From assembly GCF_009731355.2 (NCBI RefSeq), contig NZ_AP022810.1, positions 1,702,001 to 1,766,000 on the forward strand: 64,000 bases of DNA, read 5' to 3'. Origin of the DNA: Desulfuromonas sp. AOP6. GTDB taxonomy: Bacteria; Desulfobacterota; Desulfuromonadia; Desulfuromonadales; SZUA-540. The notes beneath the pieces are model-generated. The model searched no databases, had not been told where the DNA came from, and saw only the letters and a program-made list of their open reading frames with translations. This document shows, in pieces, positions 1 through 8,865 of this stretch. Numbering within the stretch: the first letter of the stretch is position 1; every line of letters begins with the position of its first letter. A program made the translations under genes and the position numbers.

Positions 1-48
1 CCAAAGAATCCGCACAGGCACTTTGGGGGCGATATTCTGTGTTGATAT

Positions 49-522
49 TTATTGTTGAGTGAACTCGAATTGAAACTGACGTTTCTCTCCGTCGGTCAGC
101 TTGGTGCCCACCTGAAATGTATAAGTGCCTTTTTCCTTGAGTGCAATGTCGGCACCATAGCCGCCATGCATTCCCATGAGTTTAATAGCCCCGCTCGTCA
201 CTCCTGACGGTGAGGTAATTTTCAACGCAACGACTCCTTCTTCGATTGGTTCATACTTTTGGGTATCCACAAACATAACCATGAAATGGTGCGTGGCTTC
301 CATGCCCATCTGCGCCATAGCTTTGGAAATATCTTTCATCTCAGCCAGGGCCTCTACACCATTTTCGGTGACCGACCCCAGGTCGACCATTTGACCACTG
401 GCGTCCATGCCGGCATGGTTCATTTTACTATGGTCCATTTTACTGTGATCCATAGCTGGAGAAGCTGAAGAGAAGACCGGTGACAATAGAACGGCAGTCA
501 AGAGAAACAGGAAAACTTTCAT
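49..522 (-). CDS. Exported Met/His-rich protein, possibly metal-binding
   Basis: 157 residues. An N-terminal hydrophobic signal peptide ends in an SSASA-type stretch near residue 21 and is followed by a tandem Met/His-rich segment (DHSKM, DHSKM, NHAGM, residues 25-39), so the mature protein should be periplasmic. The remaining ~110 residues look like a small beta-rich domain (ITSPSGV, GTYTFQVGT) like those of periplasmic copper or redox accessory proteins, but I do not recognise a named family. The ATG is preceded by GGAGG at good spacing. It is divergent from the glycogen phosphorylase gene. Binding of Cu, Ag or a similar metal is inferred only from the Met/His motif. Confidence 0.75.
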   Translation of the reverse strand: MKVFLFLLTAVLLSPVFSSASPAMDHSKMDHSKMNHAGMDASGQMVDLGSVTENGVEALAEMKDISKAMAQMGMEATHHFMVMFVDTQKYEPIEEGVVALKITSPSGVTSGAIKLMGMHGGYGADIALKEKGTYTFQVGTKLTDGEKRQFQFEFTQQ

Positions 523-665
523 TTAATCCTCCATAGGTTGGTGCTCGTTTTAGAGCGGAAATCAGGAATAGTTACCCTGTACGTATATCATGATCTATGC
601 CATTCTTTAAAATATGCAATTTCAAACAGTTAGCGAAAAAAGATTCGATCGCAGCAGTCATGAAG

Positions 666-698
666 TAGAATATTCCGCAGCTTTTTGAGAATATTCTA
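666..698. promoter_or_regulatory. Perfect 10-bp inverted repeat upstream of glgP, candidate operator
   Basis: TAGAATATTC at 666-675 and GAATATTCTA at 689-698 are exact reverse complements separated by 13 nt. Each arm contains the self-palindromic octamer GAATATTC, and the two octamers start 21 bp apart, two helical turns. The element lies in the divergent intergenic region (523-822), about 75 bp upstream of the glgP promoter. It has no T-run and is AT-rich, so a paired protein-binding site is more likely than a terminator. The binding protein is unknown. Confidence 0.45.
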
Positions 699-770
699 CG
701 ACCATCAGCGTCAGGGTTGACCAGACCGACAAATACCGATCTCTATCTATCACCATGAAACATTTTGACG

Positions 771-779
771 TGGTATAAT
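771..779 (+). promoter_or_regulatory. Extended -10 promoter for glgP
   Basis: TGGTATAAT at 771-779 is a perfect extended -10 element (TGn plus TATAAT). The -35 position (CACCAT, 751-756) is poor, which extended -10 promoters tolerate. Transcription would start near 786, leaving a leader of about 35 nt before the ATG at 823. The upstream inverted repeat (666-698) is placed where an activator would bind. Confidence 0.55.
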
Positions 780-822
780 AGCTCCTTTGAAAAGGTGCGA
801 ATATGACGAGAGGATATGCGCA

Positions 823-2535
823 ATGACGAACTGGAAAAACTATACAAGAGAGTCGCGAATCGCTTACTTTTCCATGGAGATAGGTCTTTCCGCAGACATC
901 CCCACCTATAGCGGCGGGTTGGGAATCCTCGCCGGCGACACCATTAAGAGCGCTGCAGACCTGAAACTTCCCATGGTGGCTGTCACCCTGGCAAGTCGGA
1001 AGGGCTACTTCCGCCAGGTTGTTGATCAGGAGGGATGGCAGAAGGAACTTCCCGTGGACTGGAAGCCCGAATCATTCATGGAACTTCTTCCCACCAAAGT
1101 CCTCGTAACCATAGAGGAACGAGATGTTAAGGTTCAGGCCTGGCTCTATCGGGTTAAAAGTCCAACAGGGGGTGAAGTCCCAGTACTTTTTCTCGATACG
1201 GACATTCCCGGCAATGTCGAGCAGGATAGACGTATCACAGACCATCTCTACGGGGGCGATCTGACCTATCGGTTAAAGCAGGAGATTGTCCTGGGTATTG
1301 GAGGAGCCAGGGCCTTGGACGCCTTGGGCTTCTCCATCCGCAAGTACCACATGAATGAAGGGCATGCCAGCTTCCTGACCCTTGAACTGTTGAGTCGTGC
1401 CAGGCGACCTATCGAAGAAACCTGGGATGAGCGGGCGGCCTGGGACACCCAGCATGTTCTTGGGCAATGTGTTTTTACAACCCACACGCCCGTTGAGGCG
1501 GGCCATGACAGATTCCCCTACGATATGATCCAGCAAATCATGGGAGAACCCGTACCCCTCACCCTGTTGAAAGAACTCGCTGGCAAGAACGAGTTGAACA
1601 TGACCATGCTGGCCCTCAATCTAAGCCGTTATGTTAACGGCGTCGCGAAAAGGCATGGGGAGGTTTCCAAATCGCTCTTTCCCGGGTTTGAGATTCACGC
1701 CATCACTAACGGTGTCCATCCCTTTACCTGGGCTTCGCCCTATTTTGTCACTCTTTTTGACAAGTACATTCCGAGTTGGGCGCATGAGCCCGAACTCCTT
1801 GTCCGGGTGGACAATATTCCCGACGAAGAGCTATGGGAAGCTCACTGTGGCGCCAAGGCCTATCTTTTTCAATACATTCAGGAGACTACTGGGACTGAAA
1901 TGGATCCGGATGTTTTGACCATAGGCTTTGCAAGACGGTTTGCCACCTACAAAAGAGGCGACCTTATCTTTAGTGATATTGAGCGGCTCACCCGGATGGG
2001 GGAAGGCAAGTTGCAGCTGGTTTTTGGCGGCAAGGCTCACCCAAAAGATATCCCCGGCAAGCAGCTTATCCAGAAAATTATCGGTCAGATAAAATCACTC
2101 TATCCAAAAATCAAAATAGCCTACCTGGAAAACTACAACATGGACGTTGCCTATCGCCTGCTTCCCGGGGTGGATCTATGGCTCAACAACCCCATACGTC
2201 CACTTGAAGCTTCCGGAACCAGCGGCATGAAGGCGGCCCTTAATGGCGTGCCGAATTTCAGTGTCTTGGATGGCTGGTGGATCGAGGGGCATATCGAGGG
2301 GGTCACGGGGTGGTCTATTGGGCCGCCACCGGAAAAAAATCCCAGCCAAGAGAATCATTCCGATGAAGATGCCAACGACCTGTATGACAAACTGGAAAAT
2401 CTGATCATGCCCATGTTTTACCATGATCGCGAGGCATGGATCCGCGTAATGAAAAACGCCATCGGAAAAAATGCGTATTATTTCAATACGCATGTCATGA
2501 TGCGTCGTTATGTGACAGAAGCCTATATTCGCTAA
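823..2535 (+). CDS. glgP: Glycogen/alpha-glucan phosphorylase (short form)
   Basis: Releases glucose-1-phosphate from glycogen or maltodextrin using pyridoxal phosphate, in the cytosol. At about 570 residues it belongs to the compact alpha-glucan phosphorylase branch rather than the ~800-residue classical form. Visible landmarks are the N-terminal YFSMEIGLSADIPTYSGGLG segment, HMNEGHASFL, and the C-terminal PLP-lysine motif EASGTSGMKAALNG with the lysine in GMK. I chose the ATG at 823 because AGAGGA sits 9 nt upstream; an in-frame TTG at 787 has no ribosome binding site. It is a single gene with its own promoter, convergent with the following peptidase gene, and points to glycogen storage. 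Confidence 0.95.
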   Translation: MTNWKNYTRESRIAYFSMEIGLSADIPTYSGGLGILAGDTIKSAADLKLPMVAVTLASRKGYFRQVVDQEGWQKELPVDWKPESFMELLPTKVLVTIEERDVKVQAWLYRVKSPTGGEVPVLFLDTDIPGNVEQDRRITDHLYGGDLTYRLKQEIVLGIGGARALDALGFSIRKYHMNEGHASFLTLELLSRARRPIEETWDERAAWDTQHVLGQCVFTTHTPVEAGHDRFPYDMIQQIMGEPVPLTLLKELAGKNELNMTMLALNLSRYVNGVAKRHGEVSKSLFPGFEIHAITNGVHPFTWASPYFVTLFDKYIPSWAHEPELLVRVDNIPDEELWEAHCGAKAYLFQYIQETTGTEMDPDVLTIGFARRFATYKRGDLIFSDIERLTRMGEGKLQLVFGGKAHPKDIPGKQLIQKIIGQIKSLYPKIKIAYLENYNMDVAYRLLPGVDLWLNNPIRPLEASGTSGMKAALNGVPNFSVLDGWWIEGHIEGVTGWSIGPPPEKNPSQENHSDEDANDLYDKLENLIMPMFYHDREAWIRVMKNAIGKNAYYFNTHVMMRRYVTEAYIR

Positions 2536-2559
2536 ATTGAGAGGCGCTAAAGAGGATGG

Positions 2560-3135
2560 TTACCAGGACCGTGGGGACCCCGTGTCCATATGCACGAACT
2601 GTGACTTGGGATAATAGCCCACCCCTCCAGATCTGAGAGAAAGAGCTGCATTACGAAGGTTCAGAAGGTCAACTCCCGGGAGTCTGATATCGACAGCCTG
2701 GCCCTCGAGATGAAGACTCTTCGATGCAACCCCAGAACTGGTACGAGCCAAAAACGCGTTGGTTTCTGGTGAACGGTAGCCGGATATTACCTGATAGGGA
2801 CGAAAACCGTCTGTTTTCTGACGCACCTCATACAACATATCAAGCAGCTGGACATCTATGTTCTTGACTTCACCGTTCCGGTAATCCCGAAGAAGATAAT
2901 CTATGTCGGAAAGCGTTTCCTGAACGTATTCACCATCAGCCCAAAATACAGCCTTGTTCAGCCTTTCCCCCGTGTGAATATTGTGCAAAGAGATCGTCTT
3001 TTCCCCAGAGGTAAATTTCTGAAACTGGGCCAGGGCCTGCCCCGGAAACCCTAAAGCCACCAGAGAAAAAGCGCCTGCTGCCAAGAACCTGCGACGTGAG
3101 ACATTGGGCCATTCTTCATTTTTGTTAAAGGTCAT
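2560..3135 (-). CDS. Tat-exported MepK-like murein peptidase (DUF882, M15 fold)
   Basis: 191 residues. The N-terminus carries the twin-arginine motif SRRRFLAAG followed by a hydrophobic stretch ending GQALA, so export by the Tat pathway is expected. The rest matches the DUF882/YcbK family, relatives of D-Ala-D-Ala carboxypeptidases; E. coli MepK cleaves peptidoglycan cross-links. Zinc-ligand motifs are present: SLHLEGQAVDIR (H and D) and the C-terminal HMDTG (H). GGAGA-like sequence precedes the ATG. The exact bond cleaved cannot be read from sequence. Confidence 0.88.
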   Translation of the reverse strand: MTFNKNEEWPNVSRRRFLAAGAFSLVALGFPGQALAQFQKFTSGEKTISLHNIHTGERLNKAVFWADGEYVQETLSDIDYLLRDYRNGEVKNIDVQLLDMLYEVRQKTDGFRPYQVISGYRSPETNAFLARTSSGVASKSLHLEGQAVDIRLPGVDLLNLRNAALSLRSGGVGYYPKSQFVHMDTGSPRSW

Positions 3136-3410
3136 GCCTTTCCTTCTCCTGAACTTTTAAGTACCCGAAAAGCCGCCACATATCCAAGCTATCCAGCAAA
3201 GTTCACGCCAATCTGACCGACACCCAAGAAAAAAGTCCGTCAAAGTGTTAGCAAAAAAGAATAAGCCCCAGTAATTACTTAGAGACTGTTTTGAGTTGTC
3301 CTTTTTTCCTCAATTCGCGGAATGTCGTTTATGTGCTATGCCAACAGAATATTGACACTTCTTGGCCAGCGTCATCAGCAATTTCGCGAGAAATTACGAG
3401 CACAGATTGT

Positions 3411-4097
3411 TCAGGCAAGCCCGAAACTCCACATGAGAGCAATAGCCATAAAGATGGATGGCAGCATGTTGCCGACAGGAAGCCGCCTTATGCCGAGGAG
3501 GTCAAAAGAAATAGCCATGATAAGTAAACCACCGACTGAATTCATTTCTGTCATGACAGAAGTCGTCAGTACGGTCTTGGCAAGACCGGCCAGCAGGGTA
3601 AGACCACCTTGATAAAGGAAAAGGGGAATTATCGAAAAAACAACCCCGACACCCAACGTCGAGGTCAGTGCAATCGAAGCAATCCCGTCAAGGGCCGCCT
3701 TGGCGTAAAGAATCGATGGTTTTTCGCCAAAACCTTCCTGGATGGCCCCCATGATGGCCATGGCGCCAACACAATACAAAAGACTCGCTGTAACGAATCC
3801 TTCGGCAATCTTACCTGATCCCGAAAAGCGACTCTGAAGGTGTTGGCCAAAAACTTCCAAACGGTGTTCCAAGCGAGCCAACTCTCCTGCCAGCCCACCG
3901 AGAATCAGGCTGCCGATGGGAATAAGCGGGTGCTGGCTCTGCAGGGCCAACTGAAGTCCGATCAACAGGACAGCCAAACCGAGCGCGCACATAAGGGTAT
4001 TGCGCATTCTGTCAGACAAAAGGTGACCAATGCTGCGTCCGATGGCGCACCCGCATATAACGGCAGCAATATTGACGAGAGTTCCCTTCAGAAGCAC
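3411..4097 (-). CDS. DUF554 family membrane protein (YqgA/YdfK type)
   Basis: About 228 residues, strongly hydrophobic with six or seven likely membrane spans and Gly-rich helices, beginning LLKGTLVNIAAVICG, which is typical of DUF554. The family has no firmly established function. I prefer the GTG at 4097 with GGGGGA just upstream over a TTG at 4112, because family members begin at this point. It lies directly downstream of tRNA-Arg and its terminator and looks monocistronic. The 275 nt between its stop and the MepK-like gene hold nothing I can support. Confidence 0.85.
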   Translation of the reverse strand: MLLKGTLVNIAAVICGCAIGRSIGHLLSDRMRNTLMCALGLAVLLIGLQLALQSQHPLIPIGSLILGGLAGELARLEHRLEVFGQHLQSRFSGSGKIAEGFVTASLLYCVGAMAIMGAIQEGFGEKPSILYAKAALDGIASIALTSTLGVGVVFSIIPLFLYQGGLTLLAGLAKTVLTTSVMTEMNSVGGLLIMAISFDLLGIRRLPVGNMLPSIFMAIALMWSFGLA

Positions 4098-4124
4098 TCT
4101 TCCCCCACACAATCCACATCAATG

Positions 4125-4153
4125 AAAAAGACCCGCCATTCCGGCAGGTCTTT
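4125..4153 (-). terminator. Terminator downstream of tRNA-Arg
   Basis: On the minus strand AAGACCTGCC and GGCGGGTCTT pair (one T-G wobble) around a short GGAAT-type loop, followed by TTTTT. It ends the apt/tRNA-Arg transcript just before the DUF554 gene. Confidence 0.75.
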
Positions 4154-4158
4154 ATAGA

Positions 4159-4235
4159 TGGCGGCCCCGGCGCGATTCGAACGCACGACCTACCGCTTAG
4201 GAGGCGGTTGCTCTATCCTGCTGAGCTACGGGGCC
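4159..4235 (-). tRNA. tRNA-Arg (anticodon CCT)
   Basis: Minus-strand cloverleaf with acceptor GGCCCCG/CGGGGCC, D arm GTAGCTCAGCAGGATAGAGC, anticodon stem ACCGC/GCGGT around loop CTCCTAA (anticodon CCT, reading AGG), and T arm GTGCGTTCGAATCGCGC. Discriminator G and CCA are encoded (to 4159). It follows apt with about 58 nt between and ends in its own hairpin. Confidence 0.96.
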
Positions 4236-4293
4236 TGATGCTCAAACCGCCTATTTTATACTTCAGAGGAATAGGGTTGACAAGGTTTTTTTC

Positions 4294-4809
4294 CTAAAAA
4301 GTCAGTAGACTGAAAACTTTATCCTCCGGAAGTTTCTTGCGTCCTTCCAGAAAAGCCAATTCAGCCATGAAAGCGCACTCTATTACCTCGGCTCCCAATT
4401 CAGTCACCAGGTCATAAACGGCCACCATAGTTCCGCCAGTAGCGAGCAGGTCGTCGGCAATAATGACCCGGTCGCCTTCCTTGAAAGCATCTTCATGGAT
4501 CTCCAGCATATCGGATCCATACTCTAGCTGATAGCTCTTACCACGAGTTTTATAGGGAAGCTTCCCGGGCTTACGAACCAGTGTGACGCCAGCCCCAAGC
4601 TTATAAGCCAGGGCAGATCCCAGAACAAAACCCCTCGCCTCGACACCGACGACCTTGTCAATACGCTGACCGATGTAACGATGAGCGATCAGATCCACCA
4701 TGCGGTGAAAGCTTCTTCCGTCTGAAAGAAGCGTTGTTATATCCTTGAAAACAATTCCCTTCTTGGGAAAATCCTGAACATCCCTGATAATGTTTTTCAA
4801 CTCGTCCAA
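4294..4809 (-). CDS. apt: Adenine phosphoribosyltransferase
   Basis: Salvages adenine with PRPP to AMP in the cytosol. The 171-residue product begins [19 protein letters not shown] and has the PRPP-binding loop [15 protein letters not shown] and EARGFVLG. The start is a TTG at 4809: GAGGGAG lies 8 nt upstream and the resulting length is the family norm. A GTG at 4848 would add 13 residues of no family character. It lies just downstream of rpoS (50 nt), so it may be read from the same transcript, and tRNA-Arg follows. Confidence 0.95.
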   Translation of the reverse strand: MDELKNIIRDVQDFPKKGIVFKDITTLLSDGRSFHRMVDLIAHRYIGQRIDKVVGVEARGFVLGSALAYKLGAGVTLVRKPGKLPYKTRGKSYQLEYGSDMLEIHEDAFKEGDRVIIADDLLATGGTMVAVYDLVTELGAEVIECAFMAELAFLEGRKKLPEDKVFSLLTF

Positions 4810-4859
4810 AATACGGGCTCCCTCTTTTAAAAAGACATCACACTGCACACGACAAGAAC

Positions 4860-5828
4860 CTATAGCGGGCCCTGGTTTTCTTCCATCATTTTCCTTAACT
4901 TTTCCAAACTCTTGGCTTCAATCTGCCTGATGCGCTCGCGAGTAACCCCAAAACGTTTCCCAATGGTGTCCAGAGTCTGTGGCTCGCGGTCATCCAATCC
5001 AAACCGCAGGGTCAGAATGTCTCGTTCATTTTCGCTCAAGGTGCCGAGCCATTCGGAAACCCGGTTGAACTTGTTCAGATCCTCGATAAGGACAGCCGGG
5101 TCGGCGGCAGTTGGATCCTCAATGGTATCAATCAAGCTATAATCGTTGTTTTCCCCCATGGGATGTTCGATCGAGTAGGTCTTTTTAACCAGAACCATGA
5201 GGCGATTGATATAGTGCGGTTCAACTCCCATAGCTTCGGCAATTTCATCGATCTTAGGATCACGGTTGAGCTTTTGTAGAAGTTCACGACTTATTTTAAT
5301 AAACTTATTGATGTCGTCGGAAACGTGAACCGGCAATCGGATGGTTCGGCTCTGATTGACCAATGCTCTTTCGATGGATTGCCGAATCCACCAGGTGGCA
5401 TAGGTGGAAAAGCGACATTCTTTACTGAGCTTGAAGCGTTCGACAGCCTTGATCAAACCCATGTTGCCCTCCTCGATCAAATCGAGGAAAGGCAGCCCAC
5501 GATTCATATAACGCTTGGCAATCTTCACAACGAGCCGAAGGTTGGACTCGATCATGCGATCCCTTGCAGCCATATCCCCCTGGGATATAAGCCTGGCCAA
5601 CTCCCTCTCTTCCTGGGCAGTCAACAGGGTCGTTTTTTGAATCTCTTTCAGGTAGAGCTTAATAGCATCATCTGAATGGCTGTCATCTTCTTCTTCAGCT
5701 TCAGCTTCAGCTTCAGCCTCGGCCTCTTCCTTTGATTCATCTTCGGCTTCCAGAGAAATTTCGGCATCCTCTGCATCCCCATCTTCATGGTTCTCTGAAC
5801 CATCAAAGTCGGCCAACAATTCATCCAT
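4860..5828 (-). CDS. rpoS: RNA polymerase sigma factor RpoS-like
   Basis: 322-residue group 2 sigma-70 factor. After a very acidic N-terminal extension (residues 1-52, with an [11 protein letters not shown] run at about 35-45) come region 1.2/2 ([69 protein letters not shown]), region 3 and the region 4.2 helix-turn-helix [20 protein letters not shown]. Its position after surE-pcm-nlpD is the classical rpoS setting, so I call it the stationary-phase/stress sigma factor rather than the housekeeping one. The acidic tail is encoded by a hexanucleotide repeat at 5694-5717. Confidence 0.93.
   Translation of the reverse strand: MDELLADFDGSENHEDGDAEDAEISLEAEDESKEEAEAEAEAEAEEEDDSHSDDAIKLYLKEIQKTTLLTAQEERELARLISQGDMAARDRMIESNLRLVVKIAKRYMNRGLPFLDLIEEGNMGLIKAVERFKLSKECRFSTYATWWIRQSIERALVNQSRTIRLPVHVSDDINKFIKISRELLQKLNRDPKIDEIAEAMGVEPHYINRLMVLVKKTYSIEHPMGENNDYSLIDTIEDPTAADPAVLIEDLNKFNRVSEWLGTLSENERDILTLRFGLDDREPQTLDTIGKRFGVTRERIRQIEAKSLEKLRKMMEENQGPL
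5694..5717 (-). repeat. In-frame hexanucleotide repeat in the rpoS N-terminus
   Basis: Four exact tandem copies of TTCAGC (plus strand), flanked by degenerate copies, encode an Ala-Glu repeat. The unit is 6 bp, so copy-number change would alter only the length of the acidic tail and not the frame. Confidence 0.8.
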
Positions 5829-5893
5829 TACAGAAACCTCTCATGAAATAAATCCCGTGCAAACTGCGCCAGAATTTTAAGGGATTGACCTGT

Positions 5894-6700
5894 TTAAGGC
5901 AAGTATAAACTCGGATTAACAGCTTCCTTCCCCTGTCTGATTTCAAAGTGAACACGAGGTTCTCCACCACCAGCAGGTACGCCGGAAAGAGCTATTTTCT
6001 CCCCCCGACTAACAAAGGTATCCACAGCGACTAGATTTTTATCATTAAATCCGTAAACGGTAAAATACGAATTGTCATGTTTCAGAATAATAAGATTGCC
6101 ATATCCGCGGATACCGTTGCCGCTATAAATAACCCTTCCCGCACCGGAGGAAACCACGGCCGTTCCTCTGGGAACGGCAATTTCGAGCCCTTTGCTCGGG
6201 CCAGCTTCGTTGTTGCCAAAATTTTTCACAACCCGTCCCTTTACTGGCCAAATGAACTGGCCCTTGCGGGGAGCCGGCATAACTGATTTAGGTGGCGCAG
6301 TGACTACGGGTGAACGGTTTTTTTCCTGAGGCGAAGCAACCGTCTTTGTGGCAGGAGTCTTCGCAGGTGTATGTAGAGGGACAGGTTTTGGGGGGTTGGT
6401 CGATGGCGAACGAGAACTTGAAATGACTGTAGATGGGACCTTGCGTTGATGTACGGCACCAGGGACAAAAAGCTTCTGACCGGCCTGTAGCCGACTGGGA
6501 TCACTGATCCCGTTAACGCGGGCCAGGTACTGTTCGTTCACTCCATAGACACGGCTTATGCGGTAGAGGGTCTGACCCTCGCCAACCTGGTGATAAATAC
6601 CCTTAGCCGGAGTGCAAGCAGCCAAGAATATTAAAAAAAACACAATGATGAGTGTACGCAAAAGCATCCCGTTCCTATTGGACAATCGATTTTTGTGCAT
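5894..6700 (-). CDS. nlpD: NlpD-like lipoprotein: LysM plus degenerate M23 domain
   Basis: About 268 residues. A signal peptide ends in the lipobox LAAC (Cys 29 from this start), followed by a LysM domain (VGEGQTLYRISRVYGV), a Pro/Thr/Ser-rich linker and a C-terminal M23/LytM fold. The metal site looks lost: where active enzymes have H-x-x-x-D this protein has SKGLEI, and the later His is replaced (YGFNDKN), though VHFEIR is kept. That is the pattern of NlpD/EnvC factors that activate amidases rather than cut peptidoglycan. The ATG at 6667 with AGGA upstream is an alternative start. It precedes rpoS, and rpoS promoters often lie inside nlpD. Confidence 0.9.
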   Translation of the reverse strand: MHKNRLSNRNGMLLRTLIIVFFLIFLAACTPAKGIYHQVGEGQTLYRISRVYGVNEQYLARVNGISDPSRLQAGQKLFVPGAVHQRKVPSTVISSSRSPSTNPPKPVPLHTPAKTPATKTVASPQEKNRSPVVTAPPKSVMPAPRKGQFIWPVKGRVVKNFGNNEAGPSKGLEIAVPRGTAVVSSGAGRVIYSGNGIRGYGNLIILKHDNSYFTVYGFNDKNLVAVDTFVSRGEKIALSGVPAGGGEPRVHFEIRQGKEAVNPSLYLP

Positions 6701-6772
6701 CCCCTTTTCTTTAACAAGGTAGCCTGAACATTTCCCCTCAGTCAATACCGGAGCTATCCGACAGACTTTTCT

Positions 6773-7366
6773 TTAAAAAAGACGCTGAACGACAATAAAG
6801 CCCCCTATGAGAAGCACAACAAATACAATCGTCAGCAGATTGAAATACTTCTCGACAAAACCTCTTACCACGGGGCCAAAACGGAAAATAAGCCAGGCAA
6901 CGAGAAAAAACCGCAAGCTTCGTCCAACAGCTGAAGCAAAGATAAATACTGGTAAGTTGATCTCAAATACACCGGCCCCGATAGTGAAAACCTTATAGGG
7001 TATGGGCGTGAAGCCGGCAGCAAAGATAGCCCAGAAATCATAAGTAGAAAAAATATTCTGGACTTGATGGAATACCTCCGCTGTAAATCCCGGGACGTAG
7101 GCATAAAAATATCCGGAAGCCACGTCCCACAGGGTCATACCGATGAGGTACCCAACTATACCACCAAGGACAGAACCAAGAGAACAGATCAAGGCAAAGC
7201 GAAAGGACCTCGCTGGGACGGAAATGCAGAGGGCCAGCAGAAGGACATCAGGCGGGATGGGGAAAAAGGAGGATTCTGAAAAAGCCAACAGAAAAAGAGC
7301 AGGCACCCCATAAGGTGTCGAAGCCCAATGAAGCACCCAATCGTAAAGTCTTCTTACCAGATGCAC
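6773..7366 (-). CDS. yqaA: DedA/YqaA family inner-membrane protein
   Basis: About 197 residues with 4-5 membrane spans and the DedA-type motif SESSFFPIPPDVLL plus AAGFTPIPYKVFTI. The family is thought to act in lipid flipping or membrane proton balance; the substrate is not readable here. I chose GTG at 7366 because AAAGGGA lies 8 nt upstream and it starts 1 nt after the pcm stop. A longer reading frame to 7519 would overlap pcm by 150 nt. Translational coupling to pcm is likely. Confidence 0.9.
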   Translation of the reverse strand: MHLVRRLYDWVLHWASTPYGVPALFLLAFSESSFFPIPPDVLLLALCISVPARSFRFALICSLGSVLGGIVGYLIGMTLWDVASGYFYAYVPGFTAEVFHQVQNIFSTYDFWAIFAAGFTPIPYKVFTIGAGVFEINLPVFIFASAVGRSLRFFLVAWLIFRFGPVVRGFVEKYFNLLTIVFVVLLIGGFIVVQRLF

Positions 7367-7367
7367 T

Positions 7368-8021
7368 TCAGATATCCCTTTCCGACCATCCGTACCGTCC
7401 AACAAGAGGTACGAAACGACAATCCAGAATATTTTCTTCGCAGAACTGGTTTCCGTTACGGATAATTCTTTTGAGAATCTGACTATCCTTCTCACCGACC
7501 GGAATGACCAAGCGGCCATTACTGGTCAATTGATCAAGATATTTTTCAGGAACGGAGGGTGAAGCCGCCGTGACAATAATCGCGTCAAAAGGAGCCTGCT
7601 CCTCCCACCCGAAGGTTCCGTCCGTGACTTTGATATGGACATTGTTGCATCCCGTACTGTCCAGAACCTTTCTTGCCTTGCGGGCCAGGGATGGGTGTCT
7701 TTCAACGGAGTAGACACGAGAAGCGATGCGAGAGAGTACCGCGGCCTGATATCCGGAGCCCGTCCCTATTTCCAAGACCCGCTCGCCACCCCTGAGCAGC
7801 AAGCACTCAGTCATTCTGCCAACAATATAGGGCTGAGAGATCGTTTGCTTTTCGCCTATTGGCAGGGAAAAATCACTATAGGCCTGACTCTGAAAAGCTT
7901 CTTCGACAAATAAGTGCCGTGGGACCGCAAGCATGGCGTCCAGAACAAGGGGATCGCTGACACCTTTACCCTTGACAAGTTGCTCAACCATGCGGCGCCG
8001 GGCTATGGAAAAATCCATCAT
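7368..8021 (-). CDS. pcm: Protein-L-isoaspartate O-methyltransferase
   Basis: Repairs isomerised Asp/Asn in aged proteins using SAM. 217 residues with SAM motif [16 protein letters not shown], the family segment [20 protein letters not shown], and [20 protein letters not shown]. It sits between surE and yqaA/nlpD/rpoS, the usual stationary-phase survival cluster. ATG doublet at the start; either codon could be used. Confidence 0.97.
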   Translation of the reverse strand: MMDFSIARRRMVEQLVKGKGVSDPLVLDAMLAVPRHLFVEEAFQSQAYSDFSLPIGEKQTISQPYIVGRMTECLLLRGGERVLEIGTGSGYQAAVLSRIASRVYSVERHPSLARKARKVLDSTGCNNVHIKVTDGTFGWEEQAPFDAIIVTAASPSVPEKYLDQLTSNGRLVIPVGEKDSQILKRIIRNGNQFCEENILDCRFVPLVGRYGWSERDI

Positions 8022-8054
8022 GAAGATCTCTTGGAAATCAGCTTTAGGAAAACT

Positions 8055-8813
8055 TCAGGCGAGTCTTGTGAAAACGTCCAGGTTCCAGCGAGAAAGGCCT
8101 GCAAAAGAGGTGTAATTGGTCAAGTCAAGATGTAGTGGCGTTATGGAAACATATCCTTCATTGACAGCATGGAAGTCGGTACCTTCAATGTTTTCAAACC
8201 CGAGTTCGCCGCCGCCAATCCAGTAATATTTACGTCCCCTCGGGTCGAGATTTTCTACGACAACATCACCATATCGGCGCTTTCCCTGTCGTGTCATCTG
8301 GGCACCAAGAGGCAGCCCCTTGGGCACGTTGACGTTCAGGAAAGTATCTGGGGGTAACCCGTAATCAAGGATTTTATGAGCCAATTCGAACGCGGCTTGT
8401 CCAGCAAAGTAAAAGTCGTCATAGAGAAAGGAGTCGGATGATAAAGATACCGCCATGGCAGGAACGCCCATCATGGTAGCTTCCATGGCAGCGGAAACGG
8501 TTCCTGAGTAGGTGATATCATCTCCCATGTTGCTGCCCTTGTTTATGCCAGAAACAACAAGAGAGGGCCTCTCGGAGAGAAGTCCATGGATGCCTAGGTT
8601 CACACAGTCTGTAGGCGTTCCATCCACGGCAATAACGTCGGTCCGAATTTCGTCGGCACGAAGTGGGGAATGAAGGGTGAGAGAGTGTCCGGCAGCACTG
8701 CGTTCCCGATCAGGAGCTACCACGACAACCCGGCCCAGGTTGCCAAGCGCATCAACCAGCGCGCTTAACCCAGGAGAATGGACTCCATCATCATTGGTAA
8801 TCAGGATAAGCAA
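8055..8813 (-). CDS. surE: 5'/3'-nucleotidase SurE
   Basis: Metal-dependent nucleoside monophosphate phosphatase, cytosolic. 252 residues with the N-terminal metal-site motif ILITNDDGVHSPGL, the Ser/Asn segment GTPTDCVNLGIHGL, and VVSGINKGSNMGDDITYSGTVSAAMEA. First gene of the surE-pcm-yqaA-nlpD-rpoS set, following a terminator at 8836-8860. Confidence 0.97.
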   Translation of the reverse strand: MLILITNDDGVHSPGLSALVDALGNLGRVVVVAPDRERSAAGHSLTLHSPLRADEIRTDVIAVDGTPTDCVNLGIHGLLSERPSLVVSGINKGSNMGDDITYSGTVSAAMEATMMGVPAMAVSLSSDSFLYDDFYFAGQAAFELAHKILDYGLPPDTFLNVNVPKGLPLGAQMTRQGKRRYGDVVVENLDPRGRKYYWIGGGELGFENIEGTDFHAVNEGYVSITPLHLDLTNYTSFAGLSRWNLDVFTRLA

Positions 8814-8835
8814 GGGGCCTCAAAGGAGTACCAAA

Positions 8836-8860
8836 AGAAACGACCGGGGAAGACCCGGTC
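8836..8860 (-). terminator. Terminator after the merR-type gene
   Basis: Minus strand GACCGGG-TCTTC-CCCGGTC (7-bp perfect GC-rich stem, 5-nt loop) followed by GTTTCTTTT. It separates ihfA-merR from surE. Confidence 0.75.
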
Positions 8861-8865
8861 ATTCT

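Noticed and set aside
3322-3612. 96-codon plus frame over the DUF554 3' end
   Set aside because: The first 90 nt lie in the non-coding gap and look protein-like, but there is no SD and most of it is antisense to a membrane gene.
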